A stretch of 15,833 nt of DNA from Agrocybe praecox (GCA_964017145.1 CAXHKQ010000167.1:1-15833), one strand, 5' to 3'. Positions 1 to 9,530 are shown, numbered from the stretch's first letter. Numbers and translations: made by a program. The notes: generated by a model not told the origin, from the sequence alone.

Positions 1-299
1 CAAAGTCTTACTAGAGCACTGATTTCTGATATGTAGAAGGGCCGCTGGAACCAAAACATGTCTTGAGAAATTGTTATCTGGGGTCTGCCCTAGCCGAAAA
101 TAAATTTGGAAATTTTGTAAGCTATTCTGTACATTCCATTTGGGCACCGAAGAAGAAACGCCCAGTGGACGTCTAAATTTGGCAGTTCCTGACGAAAACA
201 TCAACTACTCCACCAAATAATTTCAGAATTCGGAAAGGATGGAACTTAGAGTTTATGATTCCCTGAGGTTATAAACAAAAAATAAATACATATGTATAG
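1..299 (+). repeat. First copy of a ~298-bp direct duplication inside mariner copy A
   Basis: This segment matches 493-792 almost base for base at an offset of 492. By eye I count three substitutions and one single-base insertion. It encodes the transposase N-terminal region, including the same in-frame stops near 20-22 and 104-106 as the second copy. Its left limit may lie outside the window. Confidence 0.95.
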
Positions 300-492
300 G
301 GGCAGATACATAAATAAAATAAACAAATTCGATATGACAGATAGCGTTCGTAATAAACCTGTTCGCCGAACGGTTCCGCTTTTCGGTCAACGCCGCAGAC
401 AATCGGGCAGGTCAATCACGTGCTTACGCACGCAGAGAGTTTATGCTATACATTGTACTTTGCATTCAGAAACATATGGTGAAAAAGTTATT
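300..492. other. 193-bp spacer between the two duplicated mariner segments
   Basis: The spacer is unique within the window. It holds a GC-richer core (about 355-440) with GTTCGCCGAAC and an E-box-like CACGTG at 418-423, and ends in a stretch reading into the second copy. It may be flanking DNA or the unduplicated 5' part of the mariner captured between copies. No gene was recognised. Confidence 0.6.
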
Positions 493-792
493 CAAAGTCT
501 TACTAGAGCACTGATTTCTGATATGTAGAAGGGCCGCTGGAACCAAAACATGTCTTGAGAAATTGTTATCTGGGGTCTGCCCTAGCCGAAAATAAATTTG
601 GAAATTTTGTAAACTATTCTGTACATTCCATTTGGGCACCGAAGAAGAAACGCCCAGTGGACGTCTAAATTTGGCAGTTCCTGACGAAAACATCAACTAC
701 TCCACCAAATAATTTCAGAATTCGGAAAGGATGGAACTTAGAGATTTATGATTCCCTGATGTTATAAACAAAAAATAAATACATAAGTATAG
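493..792 (+). repeat. Second copy of the ~298-bp direct duplication, contiguous with the rest of the mariner
   Basis: It matches 1-299 with an extra A after GAACTTAGAG and three substitutions. Beyond it the transposase-like reading continues (LDMRKLFA from 804), so this copy is the one in its original place relative to the element. The in-frame stops are shared with copy one, so the duplication happened after the transposase had decayed. Confidence 0.95.
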
Positions 793-1191
793 TGCATACG
801 TTTTTGGACATGCGAAAGCTCTTTGCGTAGAGGGTGCCGCAAAACCGCAAAAATTCACAATCGACCAAATCGACCAAATAGCCAGAATTAATTAATTGGT
901 CTATGAATGTTGAACCCATCTATGGTTTTATGCGTATTTGGCCCTCAGCGACAATTGTTTATTACCCGAATGAAAATTGTAGCTCCAGAAAAAGAATGAT
1001 ACAGTATAAATTGAGAAAAAGGGCATTTTGCCAGGTTTAGCGACGAATACTTTTTTAAGGGGATCGAGATGTTGTAGGACCACTGATTTAAGGCTATCGA
1101 GCTAAAATGAAACTATGTAGAAGAATTAAAAAGAACTTCATCAAAAATGTTAGTCCTTCCCTATTTCTCCCGATACTTATCAGCCCATGTA

Positions 1192-1365
1192 GTATATGTC
1201 ACTCGATATAGATTGGAATAAATAACAGAATAAACCTCATATTAATCATGGTTATTCGATGCTTACAGTACAAGTAATCCAAATAAAACTATTACATATC
1301 AAGTTTATAATTTTTGTAGCGTTGATTTTCATTACGATATATTCATATAACTGACAGTTTCTGTC
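1192..1365. other. AT-rich non-coding stretch
   Basis: The stretch right of the mariner end is AT-rich. I see no coding, RNA or repeat signal in it. Confidence 0.6.
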
Positions 1366-2360
1366 CACCGGCATACACACTTACACACACACCACCATAA
1401 CATCGAAAGTCGCGTCTCTCCGCGCGCCAACGACGACAACACCTTCGCCCGAAGATTGTCTGCAGGCACTTGACAAATAACGCGAAAAACACACCCAGAG
1501 CAGAGCAGACTTTTATTGTCGGCACATGTGCACTTGTACACATCCACTCACACATGCTGACAGGCGAATAATTGGCAATCCGATGTGTGCCCGTTTTTTT
1601 CTCCGTTCGCGGTTCACGTCTGCTGTTTTCGTTTCTCAGTATAGCCAATGAAGATGAGTTGTGTTGGCGCATTCCGCGGAAGCGCGTTTATCTCTCACCT
1701 TCGAGCGCAAACACACCGAAAAATATCGTCACGTGCCGGAATCCACCCAAATACTTTCAATTGTTTCCAGATAGTGATGTGCGTGCGGAATGCTAACATG
1801 CTCACATGCTCACACACGCAAACAACTCTCGATGGATCGATCTTCCACAGCCGCCACAAAGGCCGCCAGAACAGGCGGGCGGAAGCTGATGAGAAAATAT
1901 CGCTACATGTGCATGTGCGTGTTTGCGTGTACCTGCACCAAATTCACCTGATCAATGAGCGGTCCCGCAAAGTTCACACACTCGCATGAACGAAGTGCCG
2001 GGCCCACACCTCTCCGGCACAAACATCCGCGCATCGCGCATTCAATTCCATTTCCTTTGCGAGATGCGATGACACGCACATATCAGCACCGCGCAGCTAA
2101 CAGACACTCTCACACGTGTGTGCGTGTCTGCGTGTGTGAGTTTCGTGTGTGTGTGTGCGATCGGGGCGAGAGTGCGAGTCGCTGGCGTCGAAAGTAAGAA
2201 TAATGATACGTTCGAAGCAGTTATATTATTTGCACAAGACACAACACATATGCGTGCAGCCACGCACATATCACACACGTTGCTGGCTGGCTATGTACCA
2301 AAGATGACGCCGAGTGTTGCGTGTGCCTGTGTGCGTGCCTGGGTATGTGTATAAGTGTAT
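1366..2360. repeat. CA/GT-rich imperfect simple-sequence block
   Basis: The block is dominated by short imperfect runs of CA (1375-1396, 1484-1496, 1537-1556, 1799-1823) and GT (1908-1932, 2115-2160, 2325-2352), with interspersed CpG. Because both polarities occur on one strand, a transcript could fold on itself. Open frames here are Cys/Val/His-rich and overlap one another on both strands, typical of dinucleotide DNA and not of genes. Confidence 0.75.
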
Positions 2361-3150
2361 ACTATACAGGGAGGAGTGCTTGAATCCGGAATAATGAAGT
2401 GTAGTTTTGATACCGGATTTCCATTGGACATTGGACCATGAGGATCTTAAGAACATTTCCTATTGCTCATATCATTACTCATTACTCATTACCAAGGCCC
2501 GGAAGTTAAGGGAAAATCACTATTTTCCAGGTTCTCCTACAGAACATTTGTAACCACGATGATTTTTCACGTTTCCGTACGATCAGCCTTACTTTTTATT
2601 CAATTTTTTCCTCTTTTAGCCCTTTTTAGACCTTTTTTTTCTCCTTTTTTACCATTCACAATTTGTGTACCCATTCTCACCCTTTTTAGACCTTTTAACA
2701 AAATCTGCAAGTTTTCATCAAATTGCATACGCACAATCGAACAATCGCAAATAAGTTTGTTGAAAGAAAATCTCAAAACATATTTGCCAATCTTCCTGAA
2801 AATATCTAAAACCTAAAATGTGGAACAGCATTGTCAAAGCAAATAATGTGATTAGGGCGATAATTGCAAAAGAGAACCATTTTCACGACGTCTTTGAAAC
2901 AATGTTTACGAAATTCCATCGAAATCATTGTTTTCAAACCTTTCTTTACAGCTTTTAGTCACTATTTTAGGCTTTAAGTTTTTTTTTCTAAAACAGTTTT
3001 ATTTCCATTTCTATAACGTAATTCCTAACAATACAAAAACTATAAACAACGTATAACAATTTCGATTTATGTTCTGTTCGGGGACTGATGCGTGCGCTCG
3101 GAACAGGTGCTATATCTAACATTTATAAAGGACATCATTTCTGATTTGCT
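2361..3150. other. AT-rich non-coding stretch with a pyrimidine tract
   Basis: A T/C-rich tract runs from about 2585 to 2700. The 117-codon ORF across it (2463-2816) is made of Phe/Leu/Pro from that tract and shows no domain. Homopolymer T and A runs occur around 2980-3000. No gene was recognised. Confidence 0.6.
2620..2696 (+). repeat. Short direct repeat, 17 bp, exactly 60 bp apart
   Basis: CCCTTTTTAGACCTTTT occurs at 2620-2636 and again at 2680-2696 within the pyrimidine tract. This is probably a local duplication in low-complexity DNA. Confidence 0.8.
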
Positions 3151-3152
3151 AA

Positions 3153-3170
3153 TGTGTGTGTGTGTGTGTG
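3153..3170 (+). repeat. (TG)9 microsatellite
   Basis: There are nine uninterrupted TG units, followed by a TC break and two more TG units. It is likely polymorphic. Confidence 0.95.
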
Positions 3171-3175
3171 TCTGT

Positions 3176-4074
3176 GTAAGTACTACTTGACAATATATTT
3201 GTTCTGTGTTTAGGGAAAAGATTAAAAAAAAAACCAGCATCAATAGGAAAGACGGCACAGAGAAAGGCCCTTAAGTTCCGGGCCTTGCTCATTCTCATTT
3301 GATTTGGCGACGTGTTTGATATTGATGTGAATGATGTGTCGTATTCGAGGATTCCTAACACGATTTGTGATTCCAAAACCTCACCATCGCGTCGTCTTAT
3401 TTAATTCGGTAGCGGAACTCATTTTGAGGTCAAGGAATCTCGGGAGTTTTTCAATCAAAATCGTTTAATTTCTGTAATTTGTCCTTTTCTTTCTGGTACC
3501 GGGAACAGGTAATGTTCATTCAACAAAAATTGCATTTGTTGTCAGTAATCGTTTGCCTACAAATAATTCATGTTTTATTATTGCTCGTTTAACTACAAAT
3601 CGAAAAACTAAGCATGCTCCAGATGATGAATCTGGAGATAGGTTAGTTATATGCAAGCGTAGCTCAATGGTGCACTTAATACCAATTAAATTTGCTAGCT
3701 TTTCGACACTACAAGCTTTTAGGGGTTAAATCCTCGGATTGAGTGCGGGTTTCACCTTTGAACGATGATCCAAGGTAAGATTTTAAACGTTGCTTAGAGT
3801 TGCTGGATTGAGCGATGTACTAACCACAAGTCTTCTGGAAAAACCTAACCAGTTTTGTATCACTGCTACTTTTCATTAAAAAGAATATAAATATAAGAGA
3901 GGCCACTCCCTTATATCCAGGCTATACCACCTAGAAAGGTCGAGATTAGAATTCTGGCCGAAGAGCGGAATTCGATTACAGTATCGAGCACCACACTCTG
4001 TATATGAAATGCATCCGCACGTGTCTTTCTCTCTGCCCAAAAGCGTTCGGGCGCAATTTCCCTAACACCATAGA
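3176..4074. other. Non-coding stretch with hairpins and a tRNA-like A/B-box pair
   Basis: Visible items are: a 7-bp hairpin AAGGCCC/GGGCCTT (3264-3286); a perfect 7-bp hairpin CTCCAGA/TCTGGAG (3617-3637); and a perfect pol III A-box match TAGCTCAATGG (3660-3670) with a weak B-box-like GGTTAAATCC (3724-3733). A strong donor-like AAG|GTAAGA lies at 3772-3779. None is enough to call a gene. Confidence 0.45.
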
Positions 4075-4079
4075 TTCAG

Positions 4080-4660
4080 TTGTGTTGTATGCGTGTTTGT
4101 GTGTGTGTACGGGCAACCAGACAACAGGTATGTGTGAGCGTGCATGCGTTTGCACTTGGCCACGGCAGTGAAATGATCAGCCGAAGTGCACACATATGTC
4201 GGCAGACACTCGCAGAGACACACTCGAATGCGATGCTGCATCGCTGTCTGCCTGCAACTGCTCAAACAAAGTCACTTCTCACACCCATTATGGCATGTGA
4301 TTATTACAGTGTAAGTAACTATACATATACAAGGTGTATGTGCTTCAGAGTATACGACATGTGTTCTTGTGTACATGTTTATGTTGCCAGCTTGTTCACT
4401 AAAATATGTACACGTGAGTGTGTGTTTGCACGACCTAGTCTCCTACATTATATCGGAAAAAGTTGGCACGCGATCATCGCGCAAACATACCGCACACACA
4501 AACAGCGTGATCACACACGAACCGGGCGAACCGGGTATGCAATTGCACGATTTCAGTCGTGTCGTCGTGCCTTGCAGCTTCGGTACTGTACATCGGCGGA
4601 GCACTGGATATGATATGGCTCTTGCACCAAATGTGTGCTGTCATGTGCTGCTTCACTGTG
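4080..4660. repeat. Second GT/CA-rich block
   Basis: Imperfect GT runs (4081-4110, 4414-4428) and CA runs (4215-4223, 4490-4520) alternate with CpG-containing sequence. The 177-codon ORF through it (4080-4613, +) is rich in Cys, Arg, Thr and His, overlaps open frames on both strands, and has no recognisable domain, so I do not call it a gene. Confidence 0.65.
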
Positions 4661-4699
4661 CTGCTAAATGGACCGATAGGACAGTGGTCGGAATATGAT

Positions 4700-6040
4700 T
4701 TCAGCATTATTTCAGCATAAAATGTAGATTATATTTAAAGTCCGATGACCACCTGAATGACTCTTTTATCGCTTTGATATAATTCGCTCCCTATGTGATC
4801 AAACCAAATAAATTTATGTTTCTTTGTTAGTCGGAATCTTCTCAACTGGACATAATGATTTTTATTTTTTCATGAATACAGCCCATCGTATTAGTGTGAT
4901 CAAAATTCACGTGTCAATTGAATAATTGAATTATGCCCCTCACTGTACTCGCCGCACATTATGCTTTCTGCTGATTGTGTCTAGCTCGTGCGTGCATCGT
5001 GCATCGTGCATATGCTGCATCTCTCCGCCTGCGACACCACTCTCTCTGTGGAGCGCCCACCCTCCCAGCAAAGCCGGTTCCGCATGTTCCAACTAACGAC
5101 TGACTGACTGAGTGAGACTGACACTAACTCTTACTCTTCGGTTGTGTCGACGTCGTCGTCGATGTCGTCTTGTATGTTTTTGCGCGGTCGTCGCATCAAC
5201 ATAAACAGTGCGTATGTGCGAGCCAGCACACAAGAGGAGCATACCGCATGTTTCATACACAGACACGGGTGTATTGATATAATAGAATATAATGTACAAA
5301 ATAAACTGCAAAACTGAGGCATTATGAGAACATTTCATATGCAATCATTAATTTCAATACATTAAGTTTGAATATATACTACCCTAGCTAATAATTCGAA
5401 TCATGCTTAGTTTTTCGATTCTAGTCACTGAATTGCAATGACAAGAATTGTAATTGATGCAGTTTTATTGAATTTACGTCTTTTTATTCAATATTATTAA
5501 CAAAAGATGATCCGGAAATGTCTCATCCGCATATGATAGAGGAGCCTTCACATTTGTTCCAAAATACCAAAAGTCAAACAATTATATCACGTTTTATTTC
5601 AGTAGGCGCTTATTGTTCTAAGTTACTGAAATATAAATTTGATGTCTCGAAGCCAAACACGATACACGATGAATGTGTAACTGGGAGAAATATTTGATTT
5701 ACTCCCCATACTAAATATCTTTGAGCTAGACTAGAATAGCTTGGTTTTAATTACGTTTTATCTAAAGCGATATGCCGGATATCTGCTGATATATGATGAA
5801 ACTTCACAAAGTCTCGGACCAGCATTTTATATTGTCGAAACCATTTGTTTTAGAAAGGTGTTTTGATCGAATTGATCAGTCATTACTTTTGGGAACAGGA
5901 TTAAATATCTGTATTGAAAAATACAAATTATGGTAAATAAATTTTATTTCACGTTTTGACTTATAATAATTGTGGATGTCGATTTACATCTAAATTATCG
6001 TCCAATGAATTATTAGTTATATTTTTCGTTTGCATGCCAA
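4700..6040. other. Mostly AT-rich non-coding stretch
   Basis: A CpG-bearing patch (about 4950-5260) contains a three-fold CGTGCAT tandem (around 4990-5008) and a GTCGTC trinucleotide run (about 5144-5170). The rest is AT-rich, with a small TATTGAAT/ATTCAATA inverted repeat near 5467-5493. No gene or RNA was recognised. Confidence 0.6.
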
Positions 6041-6084
6041 CTAATGGTTGTCAAGGTTCGGATACCCCGCAAACCGGTTGATGC

Positions 6085-6236
6085 AACCGCGCGAAATAAA
6101 AGCGAAACACTCGGCTCGGTGGTTTTCCGTGCTTGTTATATTTGTGCGTGATGCGTCGTGTGCATGCGATCGGTTTGTGCGACGAGTGTGTGTGTGTGTG
6201 TTTATGTTTTTTGCGCTCGCGGAAAGCGAATTCTCG
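6085..6236 (+). promoter_or_regulatory. Candidate promoter or non-coding first exon ending at a GTGAGT donor
   Basis: Sequence composition switches sharply from AT-rich to CpG-rich near 6060. An AAATAAAAG TATA-like motif (about 6094-6102) is followed by CpG-rich DNA, which ends in TCTCG|GTGAGT (donor GT at 6237-6238), close to the insect donor consensus. This could be a 5' UTR exon of the downstream secreted-protein gene. It rests only on composition and one splice-like site, and no start codon of the right phase is evident. Confidence 0.2.
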
Positions 6237-6269
6237 GTGAGTTGTACGCGTGCATCGTCGCGTTGTCGT

Positions 6270-6447
6270 GCAGCCACAACTCGATCGTCGTCGTCTTGGT
6301 CGTCTTGGCCGCCTTGGTCGCCGTCGTGTGTCAGCTGGAGGCATCTAATTGATGGGATGATCCGGTTGTTATTAACACGCGCTTGTGCCGCAACAGAGGT
6401 ACAGACATGCACACACAGACATTGCTCCTGCTGCTGCTGCTGCTGCT
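6270..6447 (+). repeat. GTC-type and CTG trinucleotide runs
   Basis: Imperfect GTC/GTCTTG repeats occupy about 6283-6330, and a near-pure CTG run occupies about 6428-6447. Open frames over the region become poly-Cys, poly-Leu or Ser/Trp-rich depending on frame, as expected for repeats. Confidence 0.85.
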
Positions 6448-6685
6448 ACACGACATTAATGACAGCCGGTCGTGTGGTCAGGTTCGACGGCCACCGACGA
6501 ACGGCCGCAAGCCGCAACGTACCACTGACACACTGATGCGCAGCAGAAGTCGAGCATGGAGCATACAGTGGATGTCATGAGCATGTGATAAAAACGTGGA
6601 TTCGACTTCGACTGTGTGAATTACCGCTAAAACCGTCAAACAAATTCCAATATCAGCGAGAAACGTCATTGTGAAAATGATTTTA

Positions 6686-6689
6686 TTAA
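6686..6689. repeat. TTAA target-site duplication, left
   Basis: TTAA directly precedes the left terminal CTCTCATCC and is matched by TTAA at 7467-7470. Confidence 0.85.
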
Positions 6690-7466
6690 CTCTCATCCGC
6701 CGTTGGGGTCTAAATCGACCCTATTTCTCGATTTTTCCAACTTTGAATGGCTACACAACGTAAACGGTTTATCGTTACGAGCTGATACTTTGGCTATAAC
6801 GTTTCTTGTAATGCTCTTTCATAATGAAATATTCGACACCACCGTTAGATGTCGCTAGTGGGATTTACAAAAAAACTTACGAATCCGCCGTTGGGGTCTA
6901 AATAGACCCCAATCGGAAACGACCTGAAATATGTACACATTCCAGTCACGGTTTTTACACGTGAAAGTAGACAAAAAATAATGATTTACGTGTGTCAGGA
7001 TTTTTGCAATTGCTACCTGTGGCGGAAGAGCAAATTGGTGATTTTTTTATAACCAGGAAATATGTACTAAACATTTTGTAATTGTTTTAAAAGTATATTT
7101 TTTATCAATAAAAACACCATTTCAATCGGAAATAATCGAGCTAGCACAAGTCTCGCACGCATTATGTCATGTCACAAGATGCACGTATCGGGACACATTT
7201 GAATCATATGTTTGCGCTGCTCGCACACATGATCATTTTAATGTGTGCGAGACTTGTGCTAGCTCGATTCCTTTCGATTGAAATGGTGTTTTTATTGATA
7301 AAAAATATAATTTAAAAAATATTAAAAAATGTTTAGTATATATTTCCTGGTTATAAAAAATTCACCAATTTGCCTCGAATGTGTGCATATTTCAGATCGT
7401 TTCCGATTGGGGTCTATTTAGACCCCAACGGCGGATTCGTAAGTTTTTTTGAACAGTGGATGAGAG
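6690..7466. mobile_element. 777-bp TTAA-flanked inverted-repeat element (hairpin MITE, piggyBac-like target)
   Basis: The element starts CTCTCATCC (6690-6698) and ends GGATGAGAG (7458-7466), exact inverted copies, each abutted by TTAA. Inside, two long arms are inverted copies of each other: about 6869-7160 against about 7238-7455, with an extra ~85 bp in the left arm near 6944-7027. Each arm carries the 18-bp palindrome GGGGTCTA..TAGACCCC (6893-6910 and 7409-7426), and a third degraded copy lies near the left end (6705-6721). The centre ends in an 11-bp perfect hairpin CTCGCACACAT/ATGTGTGCGAG (7220-7251). There is no transposase ORF, so the element must have been moved in trans. TTAA specificity is the hallmark of piggyBac-type transposases; the family assignment is an inference. 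Confidence 0.88.
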
Positions 7467-7470
7467 TTAA
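7467..7470. repeat. TTAA target-site duplication, right
   Basis: TTAA directly follows the right terminal GGATGAGAG and is matched by TTAA at 6686-6689. Confidence 0.85.
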
Positions 7471-7579
7471 GAAGCTGTATGAACGCACCAAGGACACATT
7501 CAATACAAATAGCTTAAAATAGCTTTGGCGTTTATCTTTCGGTTGGCTCGAATGAATGAACTATTTGTTCATATTTTTA

Positions 7580-8307
7580 TGCCATCCACTGTGCCTGCGT
7601 GTGTATGTCGTGTGCAGATGAAATTATAATTACACACACGCGCGAGAAGCCGGTTCGTCGCTGGCTTGTACAATGTTCGACGACTCATCGAAATGCTCGT
7701 AATTTGGAATAATTTTTTCTGTAAAAACACACACACGAGCATGCGTGAAATGCTGTGTGTGTCGATTCCGAATTGTGCGGTGCACACGCACACGGCGCGC
7801 AGAGATATGCCAATTACACACGAGCGAGAGTGCGAGTGAGTGCGAGTGCGAGTGTGTTTGGTGTGAATTAAGGTCGTCTCCGTTGGCGGCTTTGTCGCAT
7901 CCGACGTGTGTGGTGTCGGTCGCGATTCGCGATGCGCGGGAGCATTTTCTATGTGTATTCCTGAAGCAGTTCTGAATTCAGTGAAAACACATAATACTCA
8001 CAAACACAAGTGCGTGTGTCTTTGCACGCACACGCACACTGCGCAGCCACCTCTGAACATATGCGATCGTATAAATATAAATGCGAACATTTTAAAAGAG
8101 AAATGAAGTGTGCGAAGAAAACGAAAGAGGCTGCTGCCGTGCTCGGTTTCGTTTGGTATTTTTTCCGCAGAAAATGCACGCACACACGCAGCGACAGTGT
8201 TCCATATTGTCTGCACACGCGTGTCTGCTAATAATTAACTGCCAGCATCACGCAATAATTATTGACTGTCGCTGCGTCGGCGTCAGCCAGCGATCGGTTC
8301 GCAGCGA
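7580..8307 (+). promoter_or_regulatory. CpG- and CA/GT-rich block; candidate upstream exon ending at a GTAAGG donor
   Basis: The block contains CA/GT runs, a GTGCGAG repeat (about 7829-7856) next to GAGA-like bases, an initiator-like TCAGTG at 7978-7983, and CpG-rich sequence up to GCAGCGA|GTAAGG (donor GT at 8308-8309). A 5' UTR exon of the gene starting at 9850 could end here, 1.5 kb upstream. Only the composition and one splice-like hexamer support this. The many short overlapping ORFs in the block look like repeat artefacts. Confidence 0.22.
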
Positions 8308-8309
8308 GT

Positions 8310-8948
8310 AAGGTTCACACACACAGAGATATCGAGTGGATAACAATGAGCGAAGAAGCGAGATTCACAAATCGCACATGTTTCGGAGGAAAGTCGTCGG
8401 AGGCGTTGTATTTATGTTTTGGCGGTAGCATATGGAATTATCATATGTCGATTCGAGACACCATACATTATGTGTGAATGGAGCGATATTAATTTTTGGG
8501 AGATCAACTATTCTGTGGTTCTGCTCTAGAATCATTGCATAGGCATTACAGCTGGAAAAATGTGCTTCACAAATTCTTTCCCAACATATAAGGAATTCGA
8601 TAGAGTCGATCTTTGGCAGTAATTAATGAAGTCCCAAAACTTCCTACTGGAATGACCTAGAATAATGTCCGTATACTCAAATTGATGAAAATGAAATTAT
8701 GCACAAATCCTGTTCGTAAAAATGAAATTAAAAAATTGCTTATGTGCTCAATTAGATCGAACATTTTTCCATATGTTTGAAAATCGGTCAGAGGTGCGAC
8801 TTGTCAACCGTGATTTTCTTGAATACGATATAATGACTTTCATTCAATATTACTGCATTATTACAATTTGTGTGGATGTCCCTTGATAGATGGGCGAACA
8901 CGATCAATGCAACTCTCAAGGTGTGCGAACTATTATGACGTCAGGTAG
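8310..8948. other. Non-coding stretch
   Basis: The first ~170 bases keep some CpG and CA content and the rest is AT-rich. The 71-codon ORF over 8262-8477 shows no domain. Nothing else was recognised. Confidence 0.55.
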
Positions 8949-8950
8949 TA

Positions 8951-9530
8951 CATGGGCTGAAAAGTAATAAATGTGGATAGCTATGAGACGAACATTTTCT
9001 ATGGACACTTTTTGTAATCATATAAATAGTTTACTTACAGCTCGATAGCCTTAATTCAGCGGTCCTGTCTCGATAAAATAAATTCGCCGCTTAACCTTGC
9101 AAATTCTATTTTTCTCGATTTCGACTGCCTAATGCTTTCCGCTGTCGCTGAGGACCAAATACGCATAAAACCATGGATGATTCCACAATGCATAGCCCTA
9201 ATTGATTATGGCTATTTGGTCAATTTGGTGAAATTCAAGATTCGTAAAAATATGTTTTATATACATTTAGGGTATCAGTAATCTCCAGGTTCAATGCTTC
9301 CCGAATTCAGAAAATATCTCATGGAATGCAAAAATGCAGAAAATTTCCAGGAAATGCAGACATTTTGCGTTCACAAATTTTATTTCGGCTAGGGCAGGCC
9401 CAACTCGATCAATTCGAAAAGATTTCGCCGATAATAATTTTCTTGGCTTCGACTTCCTTATTCGAATGAAATCTCTTTGATTTGACCTTTTTTTTGTCAA
9501 ATTTTAAAATAGTAGTCGTTGAGGGACAAA
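8951..9530 (-). mobile_element. Decayed mariner of the same family, copy B, inverted relative to copy A
   Basis: The reverse strand from about 9520 down to 8951 matches copy A in order. It has an N-terminal fragment VEAKKIIIGEIFSN-stop then CPSRN (about 9450-9390), aligning with CPSRK of copy A; GCTATTTGGTCAATTTGG and ATGGTTTTATGCGTATTTGG with CCTCAGCGACA (about 9220-9145); and a C-terminal DR-stop-IKAIEL-stop-VNY (about 9070-9025). The end at 8951 reads CATGGGCTGAAAAGTA directly after TA (8949-8950), nearly the same as the copy A terminus. Like copy A it lacks the catalytic core. The right boundary is approximate, as I could not fix the second terminal repeat. It is more diverged than the duplicated halves of copy A are from each other. 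Confidence 0.8.

Larger units (their letters stand above)
1..1189 (+). mobile_element. Decayed irritans-like mariner transposon, copy A (5' end cut by window edge)
   Basis: Reading the + strand in the frame of base 2 gives a broken mariner transposase. The N-terminal helix-turn-helix region contains VLLEH-stop-FL, TKTCLEKLLSGVCPSRK and then a PSGRL...AVPDENI linker, matching the SGRP...DENI linker of irritans-group transposases. It is followed by RMELRVYDSLRL. Further on, LDMRKLFA lies near 804-827 and MVLCVF near 920. The C-terminus (1042-1122) reads DEYFFKGIEML-stop-DH-stop-FKAIELK-stop-NYVE, like the GIxxLxxRWxxCIxLxGNYVE end of mariners. The 3' end (about 1165-1189), on the reverse strand, reads CATGGGCTGATAAGT directly next to TA, which resembles a mariner terminal repeat and its TA target. 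Many stops and a missing catalytic centre (no HDNA or YSPDLAP block) show that it is dead and internally deleted. The other terminus lies left of base 1. Confidence 0.88.

Noticed and set aside
1343..1672. Reverse-strand 109-codon ORF
   Set aside because: It is built on a CA-rich block, overlaps another open frame on the same strand, and has no recognisable family.
3264..3286. GC-rich 7-bp hairpin resembling a bacterial terminator
   Set aside because: The DNA is eukaryotic, the stem is short and no gene ends here.
4080..4613. 177-codon plus-strand ORF
   Set aside because: It runs through GT/CA repeat DNA and is rich in Cys, Arg and Thr, with equally open frames on the other strand and no domain.
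6048..6536. 162-codon plus-strand ORF and 123-codon minus-strand ORF over the same bases
   Set aside because: Both cross GT, GTC and CTG repeats and consist largely of Cys, Ser, Arg and His runs. One is the antisense of the other.
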